The notes under the pieces were generated by a model. It ran no database searches. It saw only the letters and a list, made by a program, of their open reading frames with translations, and was not told where the DNA came from. From Desulfosudis oleivorans (GTDB lineage: Bacteria; Desulfobacterota; Desulfobacteria; Desulfobacterales; SURF-7), in NCBI GenBank assembly GCA_020723305.1, contig DYJC01000009.1, positions 62,001 to 126,000 on the forward strand: a DNA stretch of 64,000 nt, in the 5' to 3' direction. This document shows positions 9,801 through 18,528 of this stretch, piece by piece. Numbering within the stretch: position 1 is the stretch's first letter; every line of letters begins with the position of its first letter. A program made the position numbers and the translations under genes.

Positions 9801-10003
9801 CTGTTTGTACCGATGCCGATCAGGATTCGGATTTTGTCCGTGTTTTCAAGGGCGGGGTAAACAGCATAAAAACCGCTGGAATAAAAGTATCCAACCATAC
9901 AATCAAAAAAAGACGTATCCTTGATTAACGCTCTGAATCTCTCTTTGAGGCTCTGATTCTCTTCGTTTGTGATGAATGAAAGATTATTGTTCATATTTTT
10001 CAT
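6803..10003 (-). CDS. PLD-nuclease/SNF2-type helicase fusion, defence-associated
   Basis: 1066 residues. The N-terminus (about 1-210) is a phospholipase-D-type nuclease domain with the HKD-like motif HAKLYIMTF near residue 139 and the following GSSNFTQSGL. A superfamily-2 helicase follows: Walker A VGLGKTYIS near residue 282, DEAH near 352, VTATPYNNTP in motif III position, then the C-terminal helicase motifs STEVLSEGVNLH and MMQRVGRINR near 740-770. The last 250 residues are unassigned and lysine-rich. Only one HKD motif is visible, so an active nuclease would need to dimerise, as known for single-HKD enzymes. It is the first gene of the five-gene minus-strand operon. It probably translocates on DNA and cuts or unwinds invading DNA together with the downstream methyltransferase; that role is inference. 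Start: ATG at 10003 or, four codons on, at 9994. Confidence 0.9.
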   Translation of the reverse strand: MKNMNNNLSFITNEENQSLKERFRALIKDTSFFDCMVGYFYSSGFYAVYPALENTDKIRILIGIGTNRQTFDMVEKANRQSQSTFDFSHAETKQEIENLVENEMADSEDNRNVEEGVHAFINWIKKEKLEIRAYPSQKIHAKLYIMTFREDDRDTGRVITGSSNFTQSGLVDNLEFNVELHRPEDYNFALKKFNELWESAVDVSEKYVQTIQNKTWLTQNISPFQLYLKFLYEYFKDELSQADEVFVKYLPQEFKKLEYQEQAVLNAKKILLEYGGVFVSDVVGLGKTYISAMLAGQLDGRTLVIAPPVLLEKSNPGSWPNVFSDFRVPADFESLGKLDDLLNVGTEKYTNIIIDEAHRFRTETTITYEKLAGICRGKRVILVTATPYNNTPQDILSLLKLFQKAKKSTIPNLPDLESFFGNLEKKLKKLDRKKDYDEYINTVKENAKEIRDKVLKYLMVRRTRTEIEQYFKKDIEEQGLRFPRVEKPAPLFYELNDKEDEIFNKTIDLIANKFRYARYMPMLYYEGKIDQLEAQSQRNMGRFMKILLVKRLESSFFAFRNSVDRFLYSYNMFLKELNNGSVYVSAKHTNKIFELLENDDDEAIQRLIDEGKAEKYESKDFRDGLKKDLEHDLEILKEIKRLWQQVKRDPKLIRFKDELSKNRTLKNNHLILFTESKETANYLYKNTDQHYPGKVLLFTGDSGESVRDRVIENFDARARHKKDDHRILISTEVLSEGVNLHRASVVINYDIPWNPTRMMQRVGRINRVDTPFDVIHTFNFFPTVQSNDQIKLREAAEGKINAFLTLLGGDAELLTEGEPIGSHELFDRLTSRKTLEGDGETEESELKYLHAIRQIRENDPDLFEKIKRLPKKARTAKKNKDTPDALITYFRRGKLQKFFMAHAENEAGELDFMAAAKLLESAPDEKKKNLPVNMYDLLDKNKEAFIIVTTEEMAEPKKKKGRDSAANILRILKATLKNTQKFTEDQELYLKKVLTQLEEGGLPKQTAKNTLKALNGLGDELVNPFKVLAILQRHIPERLLQSHYAEQNPAVFGNREVILSLYLAGE

Positions 10004-10254
10004 ATGCTTTTTGTCTTGAAGGTTATACCTTAGCGATTAACAAGTCGATTGCTTTTTGTACTCCAAACAGGAATTTCCATGAATTTTGAAAAAACCACGT
10101 TATTGAAGAAAATGCAATAGTTTTTATATTATCAGCATATTAAGCTATGTTTGCCAAAAATGAACAACGACTAACACATTAACAAAGCGACTTGTTGTTT
10201 CCAAAAAATAATTCTCAAAACGGTTTCCTTATCATTATATGGCTTTCTTTAGTG

Positions 10255-11486
10255 CTACCTTTTTGCTCTTTTGAACGGCAGCACCACAGCACCACCGGCC
10301 TTTAATCCATCAAGATAATCCGCCCAAACCTGCATCATTTTTTTACGCTCCGGCATGAATTCAGCATAGTTATATGCCGCCCGGACACTGTTTCTTTCAG
10401 CATGGGATAGCTGCCGCTCGATTGCATCCCGGTTCCACCCCTGTTCATTCAATAACGTGCTGGCCATACTCCTGAATCCGTGGCCGCTCATTTCATCCTT
10501 GGCAAATCCCATACGCCGCAGTGCTGATAATATGGCGTTGCTGCTCATCGGCCTTGAGCCTGTCCGTGGGTTTGGGAAGACATATCTGCCATGCCCGGTT
10601 AAAGGCTGAATCTCCCGCAGGACATCCAGCGCCTGTTTTGATAACGGGACGATGTGAAGCACGCCTGCCTTCATTTTTTCCGGTGGGATTCGCCATTCTG
10701 CTGTATCAAAATTAAATTCCGACCACTCGGCATGTCGCAGTTCACCCGGCCGGACAAAAACCAATGGGGCCAATTGCAGGGCACAACGAGTAACGATACT
10801 GCCCCGGTAATCATCAATGGAGCTTAACAGACCGGCAATTTCCTTCGGGTCGGTCATGGTGGCCATATGTTTACCAGATGCCGGAGGAATGGCGCCGCGC
10901 AGATCACCAGATGGGTCACGCTCTGCCCTGGCCGTGGCTACAGCATAACGGAAGACCTGTCCGCAGTTTTGTTGTGTCCGGTGCGCTGTCTCAAGTGTAC
11001 CCTTTGCCTCGATTCTCCGTAGTACCATCAGCAGATCCGGTGCTGTGATGGATCTGATCGGTCTTCCTCCCAACCACGGAAAGACATAGAGTTCGAGCCG
11101 CCGGATAATTTTATTGCCGTGACTGGCTGCCCAAGATGCCGAAAACTTAGTGTGCCATTCCCGTGCGATGGCCTCAAAAGTCTCCGTTTCTGGTGTGCCT
11201 GCTGCCTTCTGGGCTTTTTTGGTGTCGCTGGGGTCAACACCATTTAACATCAAGGCGTTTGCCTGGTCACGTTTCTGTCTCGCATCGGCAAGCGATGTTT
11301 GGGGGTATGTGCCAAGGGCCAGCAGCTTCTCCGTACCCCCAAAACGATACTTGAGCCGCCAAAGCTTGCCTCCGGTCGGAGTGACCAGGAGAAAAAGTCC
11401 CTCACCGTCAAAAAGTTTTGGGGCTTTTCTATCTATTTGACTGTTCTGCTCCTGGTGTCAGTAAGTGGCGTAATCCTTTTAGGCAT
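10255..11486 (-). CDS. P4-type tyrosine integrase, frameshifted near its N-terminus
   Basis: The catalytic domain is complete: first Arg in FVRPGELRHAEW, HGFR (HxxR), and the nucleophile Tyr in RAAYNYAEFMPERKK. The unbroken frame reaches upstream to 11457 and encodes the usual N-terminal DUF4102 segment (FDGEGLFLLVTPTGGKLWR, then LALGTYPQTSLADAR), well beyond the ATG at 11253. The natural start is the ATG at 11484-11486, after an AAGGAGGG site, encoding MPKRITPLTDT. That frame hits a TAG 17 codons on. The two frames join at about 11452-11456 if one base is restored, so a one-base deletion (or a sequencing error) has split the gene. It sits next to the 3' end of tRNA-Met, as expected for this family, and is probably the integrase that brought in the 1-11.5 kb island. 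A shortened protein from 11253 would lack the arm-binding domain. Confidence 0.85.
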
Positions 11487-11565
11487 AGGGTTTCCCTCCT
11501 TTTTTGAGGGTATCTTTGTTGGGGAAAGGTTAGATTTTATCATAAATTGGATTCTATTGGACAAT

Positions 11566-11599
11566 AGAAAAATAAAAAGGCCTGATTTCTCAAGCCTTT
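11566..11599 (-). terminator. Probable rho-independent terminator of tRNA-Met
   Basis: On the minus strand the six-base stem AAAGGC pairs with GCCTTT across a 12-base loop and is followed by TTTATTTTT. It lies 34 bases past the tRNA 3' end, between the tRNA and the integrase start. Confidence 0.6.
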
Positions 11600-11632
11600 C
11601 TGGACAGTATTGGATGATACTGGATTATGTTG

Positions 11633-11709
11633 TGGTGGCGATGCAGGGAATTGAACCCCGGACACTGCGGATATGAGCCGCATGCTCTGACCAACTGAGC
11701 TACATCGCC
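11633..11709 (-). tRNA. tRNA-Met (CAT), elongator type
   Basis: A complete 77-base cloverleaf reads on the minus strand. The acceptor stem is GGCGATG paired with CATCGCC, the D-arm is GCTC/GAGC, the anticodon stem is TGCGG/CCGCA around the loop CTCATAT (anticodon CAT), and the T-arm is CGGGG-TTCAATT-CCCTG. Discriminator A and CCA are encoded. The G1-C72 pair argues against an initiator tRNA. An isoleucine tRNA with lysidine-modified CAT is the other possibility, but the D-loop and stems look like elongator Met. Its 3' end faces the integrase and is the likely attachment site of the island. Confidence 0.95.
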
Positions 11710-11829
11710 ATGAAAAATCTATTATTATAAATCGTTATATCTTGTCCATCGGGTTCAGCCGATCCTGTATGAACAAAGAACGCTTTTTTAACAGTTCAAA
11801 TCCGGATAGTCAAGCTGAAAAATCTTCAC

Positions 11830-13704
11830 CTACTCCATGACGGATTCGGTAACCATGACCTTATACTCTTCCAGATTGTCCGGCAGATTGGGAATCACGA
11901 TCATAAATGGAATCTGCCCGCCGGGAAGAATCCGGATTGGCTGGCCTGTACTGGAAAGCGGGTTTGCCATATTTTTATTCAAGGTTTCAAGATCAATAGT
12001 GGATAGCTCCTCTTTTGACATCTTGGTTCCTGCGTATACGGTTTTGGATTTTGCCAGTTTTTTCCCTGTGGCATACAGCTTTGCCGTGACCTTAACCGAA
12101 TGACATGCCTTGGTTGTCGTGTTTTTTACATACCCGGTAATCACAAACAGTTTTCCAAGCGTGGTGTTATCAATAAACTCACTCTTGACCATACTTTGAA
12201 CGGTTTCCACCATCCCCAGATCTTTTTTTGCATCTGGATTGAGCAGATCACTGATATACGGAATATTCAGAGAGGGCAGCTTCACGCCCTGACTGACCAG
12301 CAGAAAATATCCGCCCACCGCAGCACCGATCAGCAAAAGGAAAACAATCAATATAACCAGAGAGGTGCTGATCTTCTTTTTCTCGACCGGTTTTATATCG
12401 GAATCCGGTCGTGATTTCGGCTTTTCTTTTTTCCCTCCGGCCGTCAAATCCAGGGAGGTATGAGCATCATCGTCTGCTTCTGACTCAAAAACAGGCTCTT
12501 TTTTATCTCCTGCGCCGTCAACATCAAATTCCAGTTCCATTTCATCCGAAGTCTGTTCTGCTTCTTCTTCCGAATCCATCTCAAGCATCTGTTCAATATC
12601 CGATACATCCGCATCATCGGCAATATCCAGTTCTTCATCTACGTCATCCGTGATATTTTCATCATCTGAGAGCTCAAGCTCCACATTTTCAATTTCTTTC
12701 CCGGAGTCTTCATCGCCATCAGCAGGAGATAGCAGTTCCATTTCAAGCGTCTGTTCAAGCTCAGCCAGATCGATCTCTTCCTCATCCTTTTCACCGGCGT
12801 CTTCATCAATATCCAATTCCAGATTCAGATCATCGGAATCATCCTCAACTTCAGAAACAGTCTTTGTGGACAACAAATCGGATTCCAGCGCTCCTTCCTC
12901 ATCGACACCTTCCAGTTCAAGTTCCAGATCCTCCAACCCTTCTTCATCTACAGCGACTGCTTCTTCACCTGCTTCATCCGATTCCAGGGACAAGTCCAGA
13001 TCCAGATCTTCCAGCTCATCTACAGCTCCCGCTGCCTCTTCTTCACCTGCTTCATCCGACTCCAGGGACAGGTCCAGATCCAAATCCAAATCCAGATCTT
13101 CCAATTCATCTGAAGCTCCCGCAGTCTCTACTTCGACCTCTTCATCCGATTCCAGGGACAGATCCAGATCATCTTCCGCAGCAATCTCTTCTTCAATCAT
13201 ATCGGGTTCAGCATCATCATCTGTGTCAAATGATATATCCAGATCCAGGTCATCCGATTCTTTCTTTGCAGACAACGCTTCTTCCGTCTCCGTATCCTTA
13301 TCCGAATCAATAGAGAGATCTAAATCCAGGTCATCCTTTGATGGCACTTCCAGGTCATCTGACGAGTCAAGCATATCCTCGAGTCCTGCAATATCGATTT
13401 CTTCATCAATGTCATCGTCAACCTCAGTGGTTTTCATGCCTGATTCATCCTTCTTTTCCGATTCATCCGGAATGGAATCGTCCGAATCCAACATCTCCTC
13501 CAAATCTGAAAAATCCAGATCATTATCTGATTCAGATGCAGGGCTCTGATCTGTCTTGGGTGGCACCGGTTTTATTTCCGGTTCGGGAGGGTATGCTGTG
13601 AAAACGGTTTTACATTTGGAGCATCTGACTTTAGACCCAGATGGTTTCAACAGGCTTTCATCCAAATTAAAGCTGATACCGCATTCCTCACAGGTAATTA
13701 TCAT
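11830..13704 (-). CDS. Zinc-ribbon, acidic-repeat, single-pass membrane protein (DUF3426-like C-terminus)
   Basis: 624 residues. Residues 1-40 form an MJ0042-type zinc ribbon with Cys5, Cys8, Cys28 and Cys31. Residues about 50-430 are extremely acidic and low-complexity, rich in Asp, Glu, Leu and Ser. They include three near-repeats of about 25-30 residues built on DLDLSLESDE at DNA positions about 12920-13190. A transmembrane helix follows near residue 450 (LVILIVFLLLIGAAVGGYFL). The last 130 residues resemble the DUF3426 domain (FVITGYVKNTT, then GGQIPFMIVI). The zinc ribbon is predicted cytoplasmic and the C-terminal domain periplasmic. A good ribosome binding site (GAGGAAAA) precedes the ATG, and the gene starts 16 bases after hpt. 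Function is unknown; similar proteins are common in deltaproteobacteria. The repeats may vary in number between strains. Confidence 0.88.
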   Translation of the reverse strand: MIITCEECGISFNLDESLLKPSGSKVRCSKCKTVFTAYPPEPEIKPVPPKTDQSPASESDNDLDFSDLEEMLDSDDSIPDESEKKDESGMKTTEVDDDIDEEIDIAGLEDMLDSSDDLEVPSKDDLDLDLSIDSDKDTETEEALSAKKESDDLDLDISFDTDDDAEPDMIEEEIAAEDDLDLSLESDEEVEVETAGASDELEDLDLDLDLDLSLESDEAGEEEAAGAVDELEDLDLDLSLESDEAGEEAVAVDEEGLEDLELELEGVDEEGALESDLLSTKTVSEVEDDSDDLNLELDIDEDAGEKDEEEIDLAELEQTLEMELLSPADGDEDSGKEIENVELELSDDENITDDVDEELDIADDADVSDIEQMLEMDSEEEAEQTSDEMELEFDVDGAGDKKEPVFESEADDDAHTSLDLTAGGKKEKPKSRPDSDIKPVEKKKISTSLVILIVFLLLIGAAVGGYFLLVSQGVKLPSLNIPYISDLLNPDAKKDLGMVETVQSMVKSEFIDNTTLGKLFVITGYVKNTTTKACHSVKVTAKLYATGKKLAKSKTVYAGTKMSKEELSTIDLETLNKNMANPLSSTGQPIRILPGGQIPFMIVIPNLPDNLEEYKVMVTESVME

Positions 13705-13720
13705 AAGTTTTCCTCACTGG

Positions 13721-14239
13721 TTATAATTTCAGATGGTAAATTTCAGGCAAATTTCGATAGCCTTCCGCATAATCCATACCATATCCGACAAAAAATCCAT
13801 CCTGAGCGATATGGGCAGCAAAGTCTATTTTTATCTCTTTCCGGCGCCGCTGATATTTATCGATCAACGTACATACCTTTATGCTAGCTGGTTGTAAACT
13901 TTTAACATATTTAATTAAATACTCAAGGGTAATTCCGGTATCGATGATATCTTCGACCAGCAGTACATCCTTTCCCTGCAATTTTGTCTCAATGTTTTTG
14001 GTCAGCTTTATTGTTTCTGATGAAGTCGTGCCTGATCCATAACTGGCGGCACGTAAGAAGTCAATCTCATGCGGAATGGTAATGTTTCTTGTGAGGTCTG
14101 CCAAAAAAACAAATGCCCCTTTTAAAACACCGATGAGAACGAGCGATCGCCCTTCATATTCCGAAGAGATTTCACGTGCAAGCGCGGAAACCATCTCTTG
14201 GATTTCATCTTTTGACAGGACAGGGACCAGTTCAGGCAT
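13721..14239 (-). CDS. hpt: Hypoxanthine phosphoribosyltransferase
   Basis: 172 residues, the usual length for bacterial Hpt. It salvages hypoxanthine (and guanine) with PRPP to IMP (and GMP) in the cytoplasm. The PRPP-binding loop VLLVEDIIDTGITL is complete, with its acidic pair and Thr. The N-terminal LVLIGVLKGAFVFLADL and the C-terminal DGFFVGYGMDYAEGYRNLP are characteristic and bind the purine. It lies 16 bases upstream of the zinc-ribbon protein gene on the same strand, so the two are probably co-transcribed. No clear Shine-Dalgarno precedes the ATG. The 193 bases before it are AT-rich and hold no gene. Confidence 0.95.
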   Translation of the reverse strand: MPELVPVLSKDEIQEMVSALAREISSEYEGRSLVLIGVLKGAFVFLADLTRNITIPHEIDFLRAASYGSGTTSSETIKLTKNIETKLQGKDVLLVEDIIDTGITLEYLIKYVKSLQPASIKVCTLIDKYQRRRKEIKIDFAAHIAQDGFFVGYGMDYAEGYRNLPEIYHLKL

Positions 14240-14433
14240 TTTTAATAATAAAAAGCACTAGATCAATTTTCGATCCATCAGACCTCACAGATTCATTATC
14301 CATCTGATGAATTGACTGTATCCTATTTGATTCATTATACCTATATCCTTGGATAGCCCTATATGGATTATATCCTTTTGTCAACTCATTTGCTTGGGGA
14401 AGAACCAAAATAGAGGGAATTGAATTCCGCCTG

Positions 14434-15336
14434 TCACAGTCCGGTGTCTGAAAGTTCGGAAACCAGCCTTTTCTGTTCCTCGGTCAATGTTTTCGGCATC
14501 CGGATATGGATATGGACATACAGATGTCCCCGCGTGCCGGTTTTCATTGCAGGCAAGCCCTGACCGGAAAGCCGCATCTTGGTTTTATGCTTTGTTCCTG
14601 CGGGAATGGTCAGGCTGTATTCCTTTTTATCAATTGTCGGAACCAGAATCGTGGTTCCAAGAAGGGCTTCCGTGAGCTTGATCTCCCTGATAATGTGGAG
14701 ATCGATGTCTTCAGCTGTAAATACCGGATCCGGAAGAACCTTGGAAATGATAAAAAGGTCCCCGGATGGCCCTCCAAAACGGCTGGCCTCTCCTTTACCA
14801 ACAAGCCGCAATTTTTTACCATCGGTCATGCCGACCGGAATTTTTACGGTTATTTTTTCCGAATGCCCGGCATGCTGAAGCGATATGGTACGGCTTGCCC
14901 CGGTTGCCACTTCTGCCAGTGTAATAGGCAGCTCATAGACAATATCCGATCCTTTTACGGGTGCTTGCCTGGTTCCTCTCCTGCCGCGTCCTCCCCCCAT
15001 GGGGTCATCTCCTCCAAAGGAAAACCGCGCACCGCCTCCTCCAAAACCAAATTCCTTAAAAATGGAACCAAAATCAAAATTTTTAAAGATATCTTCCTGA
15101 GAAAACTTCTGATGAAAATCAGATGATCCAAAGGTATCATATTGTTTCCGTTTTTCCGGATCGCTCAGCACTGCATACGCTTCGCTGACCTGCTTGAATT
15201 TGGCTTCCGCTGCCTTGTCATTCTCTGTTTTATCCGGATGGTATTTCATGGCAAGCTTTCGATATTTCTTTTTAATCTCATCCGGAGTCGCATCTTTATT
15301 CACACCGAGAATTTTATAATAATCGGTATCCGCCAT
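14434..15336 (-). CDS. DnaJ/CbpA-type co-chaperone
   Basis: 300 residues. The J domain occupies residues 1-70, with the HPD motif intact ([12 protein letters not shown]), and stimulates the DnaK ATPase. A Gly/Phe-rich linker follows at about 80-125 ([13 protein letters not shown]). Then come the two C-terminal beta-domains that bind client protein ([20 protein letters not shown] onward). The cysteine-rich zinc-finger region of true DnaJ is absent, so this is a type II, CbpA-like co-chaperone. The ATG at 15336 follows GAAGGAAG. It is flanked by hpt and mnmG on the same strand but with gaps of about 100-200 bases, so it may have its own promoter. Confidence 0.93.
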   Translation of the reverse strand: MADTDYYKILGVNKDATPDEIKKKYRKLAMKYHPDKTENDKAAEAKFKQVSEAYAVLSDPEKRKQYDTFGSSDFHQKFSQEDIFKNFDFGSIFKEFGFGGGGARFSFGGDDPMGGGRGRRGTRQAPVKGSDIVYELPITLAEVATGASRTISLQHAGHSEKITVKIPVGMTDGKKLRLVGKGEASRFGGPSGDLFIISKVLPDPVFTAEDIDLHIIREIKLTEALLGTTILVPTIDKKEYSLTIPAGTKHKTKMRLSGQGLPAMKTGTRGHLYVHIHIRMPKTLTEEQKRLVSELSDTGL

Positions 15337-15429
15337 TTCCGTCTTCCTTCTTCGGGTTAAAAAATGATTTGTTCATCTGCAATTCTAAATATTATTCAGG
15401 AGTTAAAATAAGTTTCAACCCTGCCTGTG

Positions 15430-17313
15430 TCAAGGTGAAAATGATCGCTCCAGGGATTTCAGAGTGACCATGAGTACGGAAATGGCTGCCGGCGTGATAC
15501 CGGAAATCCTGGATGCCTGGCCCAAAGAAGCCGGCCGTATCTTTGCAAGTTTCTCTTTCAGTTCATTGGACAGGCCATGAACATTCTGATACGGGAATTC
15601 ATCCGGTATCCGGATTTTTTCCAGGTTCTTAAACTTTTCGATCTCATTCAACTGTTTCTGGATATACCCTTCATATTTTACTTCGATCTCCACCTGTTTT
15701 GCAACTTTGGGTGATATGGGCTCCGGACTTTTGGACAGAGCCTCCACTGCCTGATAAGTGATTTCAGCCCTCTTCAGCAACTGATCCAGGTGAACTCCGG
15801 TTTCAATGGGTTTGGATCCGCAATTTTCCAGGAACGTATTGGTCTTCTGTTCAGGTTTGATGACAATGGATTGAATTCTTTTGATCTCGTTTTGAATCTG
15901 CTTCTTTCGTTCTTTGACATCTGCCATCATATCTGAAGAAACAAGCCCCAGTTCATTTCCAATCTCCGCCAGCCGCAGATCGGCGTTATCCTCCCGAAGC
16001 ATGAGGCGATATTCCGCCCTAGACGTAAACATCCGGTAGGGCTCTTTTGTTCCCAATGTCACAAGATCATCAATCAAAACAGCCATGTATGCCTGAGACC
16101 GATCCAGCACAAACGGATTCCGTCCCTGGATTTTACAGGCTGCATTGATGCCTGCCCATAATCCCTGGGCCGCAGCCTCCTCATACCCGGAGGTTCCGTT
16201 GATCTGCCCGGCCATGTACAAACCGGATATGCGCTTGGTTTCAAGGGTCGGCGTAAGCTGAATGGGATCCACATAGTCATACTCGATGGCATAGGCTGGC
16301 CGCATGACCTCGACCTCTTCCAGTCCCTTTACAGACCGGAAAAATTGAAGCTGAATCTCAAATGGAAGGCTATTGCCGAGTCCGCTGGCATAGATTTCCG
16401 AAGTGTCAACCCCTTCATGTTCCAGGATAATCTGATGACCGTCTCTTTCCGGAAACCGGACAACCTTGTCCTCGAAAGAAGGGCAGTATCTTGCGGAAAC
16501 TCCTTTTATTGCACCACTGTACAACGCAGAATACTGCAAATTGTCCCTCACGATCTGTAAGCTTTCTGGATTGGTGCGCCCGATATAACTTGGAATCTGG
16601 GGAAGAGAAACGGTTTTGGAATACAAAGAAAACAGGCAGGGATCTTCTTCTCCGTGCTGAATGGAAAAACATGAAAAATCAATGCTGTTCTTGTTCAGTC
16701 GGGGCGGGGTTCCTGTTTTCATTCTTCCCAGCGTAAATCCAAGATCTTTCAGTTGAACCGGCAATGCATATGACGCAAACTCACCGGCTCTTCCTGCCTG
16801 TATCTGCTTTTGTCCAATATGAATCAGGCCACTTAAAAACGTACCGGTAGCCAGAATCACACAAGGGGCTTGAAATCCGAACCCGGTCTGATCCTGAATT
16901 CCGGTAACCTGATTGTTTTCGATGATGATTTTTTCAACCAATGCCTGTTTCAGATCCAGGTTGGGCTGGTCTTCCAATATTGCCTTCATGGCAAGATGAT
17001 ATCGTGCTTTATCATTCTGTGTCCTGGAAGAGTGAACCGCCGGCCCTTTTTTGGTATTCAGTGTCCGGTACTGAATGGCTGTTTTGTCCGTTATCCGGGC
17101 CATCTCTCCGCCAAGCGCATCGATCTCCTTGACAAGCTGACCTTTGGCCATTCCGCCAATAGAAGGGCTGCAAGGCATGGCCGCAACCTTATCCAGATCA
17201 ATGGCCAGCAGCAGAACCCTGCAACCCATTCTGGAACCGGCAAGCGCAGCCTCACAGCCTGCATGTCCGGCGCCGACCACAATGATATCATATTTTTTGC
17301 TGTAAAAAGCCAT
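15430..17313 (-). CDS. mnmG: tRNA uridine-5-carboxymethylaminomethyl modification enzyme MnmG
   Basis: 627 residues, full family length. It works with MnmE to modify U34 of tRNAs, using FAD, NADH and methylene-tetrahydrofolate. The N-terminal dinucleotide-binding motif [19 protein letters not shown] is followed by the family signature [17 protein letters not shown]. Also present are [33 protein letters not shown] and the C-terminal MnmE-interaction domain ending in [16 protein letters not shown]. The gene stands alone here; mnmE is not in the window. A MITE-like element begins about 100 bases upstream of its start. Confidence 0.97.
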   Translation of the reverse strand: MAFYSKKYDIIVVGAGHAGCEAALAGSRMGCRVLLLAIDLDKVAAMPCSPSIGGMAKGQLVKEIDALGGEMARITDKTAIQYRTLNTKKGPAVHSSRTQNDKARYHLAMKAILEDQPNLDLKQALVEKIIIENNQVTGIQDQTGFGFQAPCVILATGTFLSGLIHIGQKQIQAGRAGEFASYALPVQLKDLGFTLGRMKTGTPPRLNKNSIDFSCFSIQHGEEDPCLFSLYSKTVSLPQIPSYIGRTNPESLQIVRDNLQYSALYSGAIKGVSARYCPSFEDKVVRFPERDGHQIILEHEGVDTSEIYASGLGNSLPFEIQLQFFRSVKGLEEVEVMRPAYAIEYDYVDPIQLTPTLETKRISGLYMAGQINGTSGYEEAAAQGLWAGINAACKIQGRNPFVLDRSQAYMAVLIDDLVTLGTKEPYRMFTSRAEYRLMLREDNADLRLAEIGNELGLVSSDMMADVKERKKQIQNEIKRIQSIVIKPEQKTNTFLENCGSKPIETGVHLDQLLKRAEITYQAVEALSKSPEPISPKVAKQVEIEVKYEGYIQKQLNEIEKFKNLEKIRIPDEFPYQNVHGLSNELKEKLAKIRPASLGQASRISGITPAAISVLMVTLKSLERSFSP

Positions 17314-17410
17314 ATCTGCTGGAATATCCGAAAAAAAAGGGATAAAGATTAAAAATTAACAGAATATATCCCCGGCAGCATAATAGGTCAAGGGGACAGT
17401 CACAAGGTAA

Positions 17411-17595
17411 CAGGGTAATCGTATTTGGGAAAAATATCCTTATTCAACTTATTCCCCTCTTGAGGGGGGATTAAGGGGGGTGTAACAACAGCTTGATAAT
17501 TCTATAAAGTTTCCATTTTTAATGCGGATCAACACCCCCCTGGCCCCCCTCAAGGGGGGAATTTAAAAGCTGAAATTCCAAATGCGATTACCCTG
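17411..17595. repeat. MITE-like element with terminal inverted repeats
   Basis: The ends are inverted copies of each other: CAGGGTAATCGTATTTGG on the left and CCAAATGCGATTACCCTG on the right, one mismatch in 18. Inside, a second inverted pair of C/G-rich blocks (CCCCTCTTGAGGGGGG and CCCCCCTCAAGGGGGG) makes the 185-base element largely self-complementary. CACAAGG occurs on both sides (17401-17407 and 17596-17602) and could be a target duplication, although three extra bases separate the left copy from the repeat. There is no coding sequence inside. A partial copy lies at 28473-28540. Confidence 0.75.
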
Positions 17596-17611
17596 CACAA
17601 GGCAATGGGTA

Positions 17612-18526
17612 ATGATCAAAAGATACAATGATTTCAACACCTATCTTAACAAAGAGTTTGGTGAACGGGTTCAGAAAATAACAGTGGATGCCGGCTTCTC
17701 CTGCCCCAACCGGGATGGCACCCTGTCCTCCGGCGGCTGTATCTATTGCAACCCAAAAGGCTCCGGAACCGGCGCATACGGAAAAAAAATATCCATCACC
17801 GACCAGTTGCTTCAGGGAAAGGCTGCGCTGAACAGACGATACAAGGCCAATAAATTCTTTGCATACTTTCAATCCTTTACTAACACCTACGCCCCGGTTG
17901 AAAAACTGAAAGCGGTTTATGAAGAAGCTCTTGCGGTAAAAGATATCATCGGCCTTTCCATCGGGACCAGGCCGGACTGCGTGGACAATGAAATTCTGTC
18001 TCTCCTCGAACAATATGCCCGGAAATACCTGGTCTGGATTGAATACGGCCTGCAATCCGTCCATGACCAGACACTCGATCTTATCAACCGGGGGCATGAT
18101 TTTCAAAGCTTTCAGAATGCTGTTCAGATGACCCAGGGCAGGAACATCAAAATCTGCGTCCATGTTATCCTGGGTCTGCCTGGGGAGGACAGAAGACAAA
18201 TGCTGGAAACCGCAAAAACTCTATCCAAAATGAAGATCGATGGAATCAAACTTCATCTGCTTTATGTGATTAAAGGAACCGGAATGGAACAACTATACCG
18301 GGCAGGGAATTACCAGTGCCTGGAACAGCAGGAGTATGTTGATCTGATCTGTGATTTTCTGGAAAGAACCCCGTGGAATGTTGTGATTCAGCGGCTGACC
18401 GGTGACCCGCACAGGAATGAGCTTGTTGCTCCGGAATGGTCGTTAAAAAAGGCGGAAACCCTGAAGATGATTCAGGATGAACTGGAAAAGAGAAATACCC
18501 GGCAGGGTCAATTGGTTACCCCCTGA
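17612..18526 (+). CDS. TIGR01212-type radical SAM protein (YhcC-like)
   Basis: 304 residues from the ATG at 17612. The radical-SAM cysteines are in the long-spaced form typical of this family: CPNRDGTLSSGGCIYC near residue 30, binding a [4Fe-4S] cluster that cleaves SAM. Other family blocks are GLSIGTRPDCVDNEIL, IEYGLQSVHDQTLDLINRGH and HVILGLPGEDR. The reaction of YhcC proteins is not established; a tRNA-related role has been suggested from gene neighbourhoods. An ATG 30 bases upstream (17582) is in frame but lies inside the MITE-like element, so the later start is preferred. The gene converges with the next one, with stops three bases apart. Confidence 0.85.
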   Translation: MIKRYNDFNTYLNKEFGERVQKITVDAGFSCPNRDGTLSSGGCIYCNPKGSGTGAYGKKISITDQLLQGKAALNRRYKANKFFAYFQSFTNTYAPVEKLKAVYEEALAVKDIIGLSIGTRPDCVDNEILSLLEQYARKYLVWIEYGLQSVHDQTLDLINRGHDFQSFQNAVQMTQGRNIKICVHVILGLPGEDRRQMLETAKTLSKMKIDGIKLHLLYVIKGTGMEQLYRAGNYQCLEQQEYVDLICDFLERTPWNVVIQRLTGDPHRNELVAPEWSLKKAETLKMIQDELEKRNTRQGQLVTP

Positions 18527-18528
18527 TC

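Noticed and set aside
10039..10196. Inverted pair AACAAGTCG (10039-10047) and CGACTTGTT (10188-10196) upstream of the helicase gene
   Set aside because: Nine-base arms 140 bases apart in AT-rich sequence are not convincing as an operator or attachment site.
11633..11709. Initiator tRNA-fMet
   Set aside because: The first acceptor pair is a proper G-C pair; initiator tRNAs have an unpaired 1-72 position.
12650..13549. A 299-codon serine-rich frame on the plus strand
   Set aside because: It is the antisense of the acidic repeats of the zinc-ribbon gene; Asp/Glu codons read backwards give serine. No ribosome binding site or domain.
17588..18199. A 203-codon minus-strand frame opposite the radical SAM gene
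   Set aside because: The radical SAM gene on the plus strand has clear motifs throughout the same interval, so this frame is a shadow.
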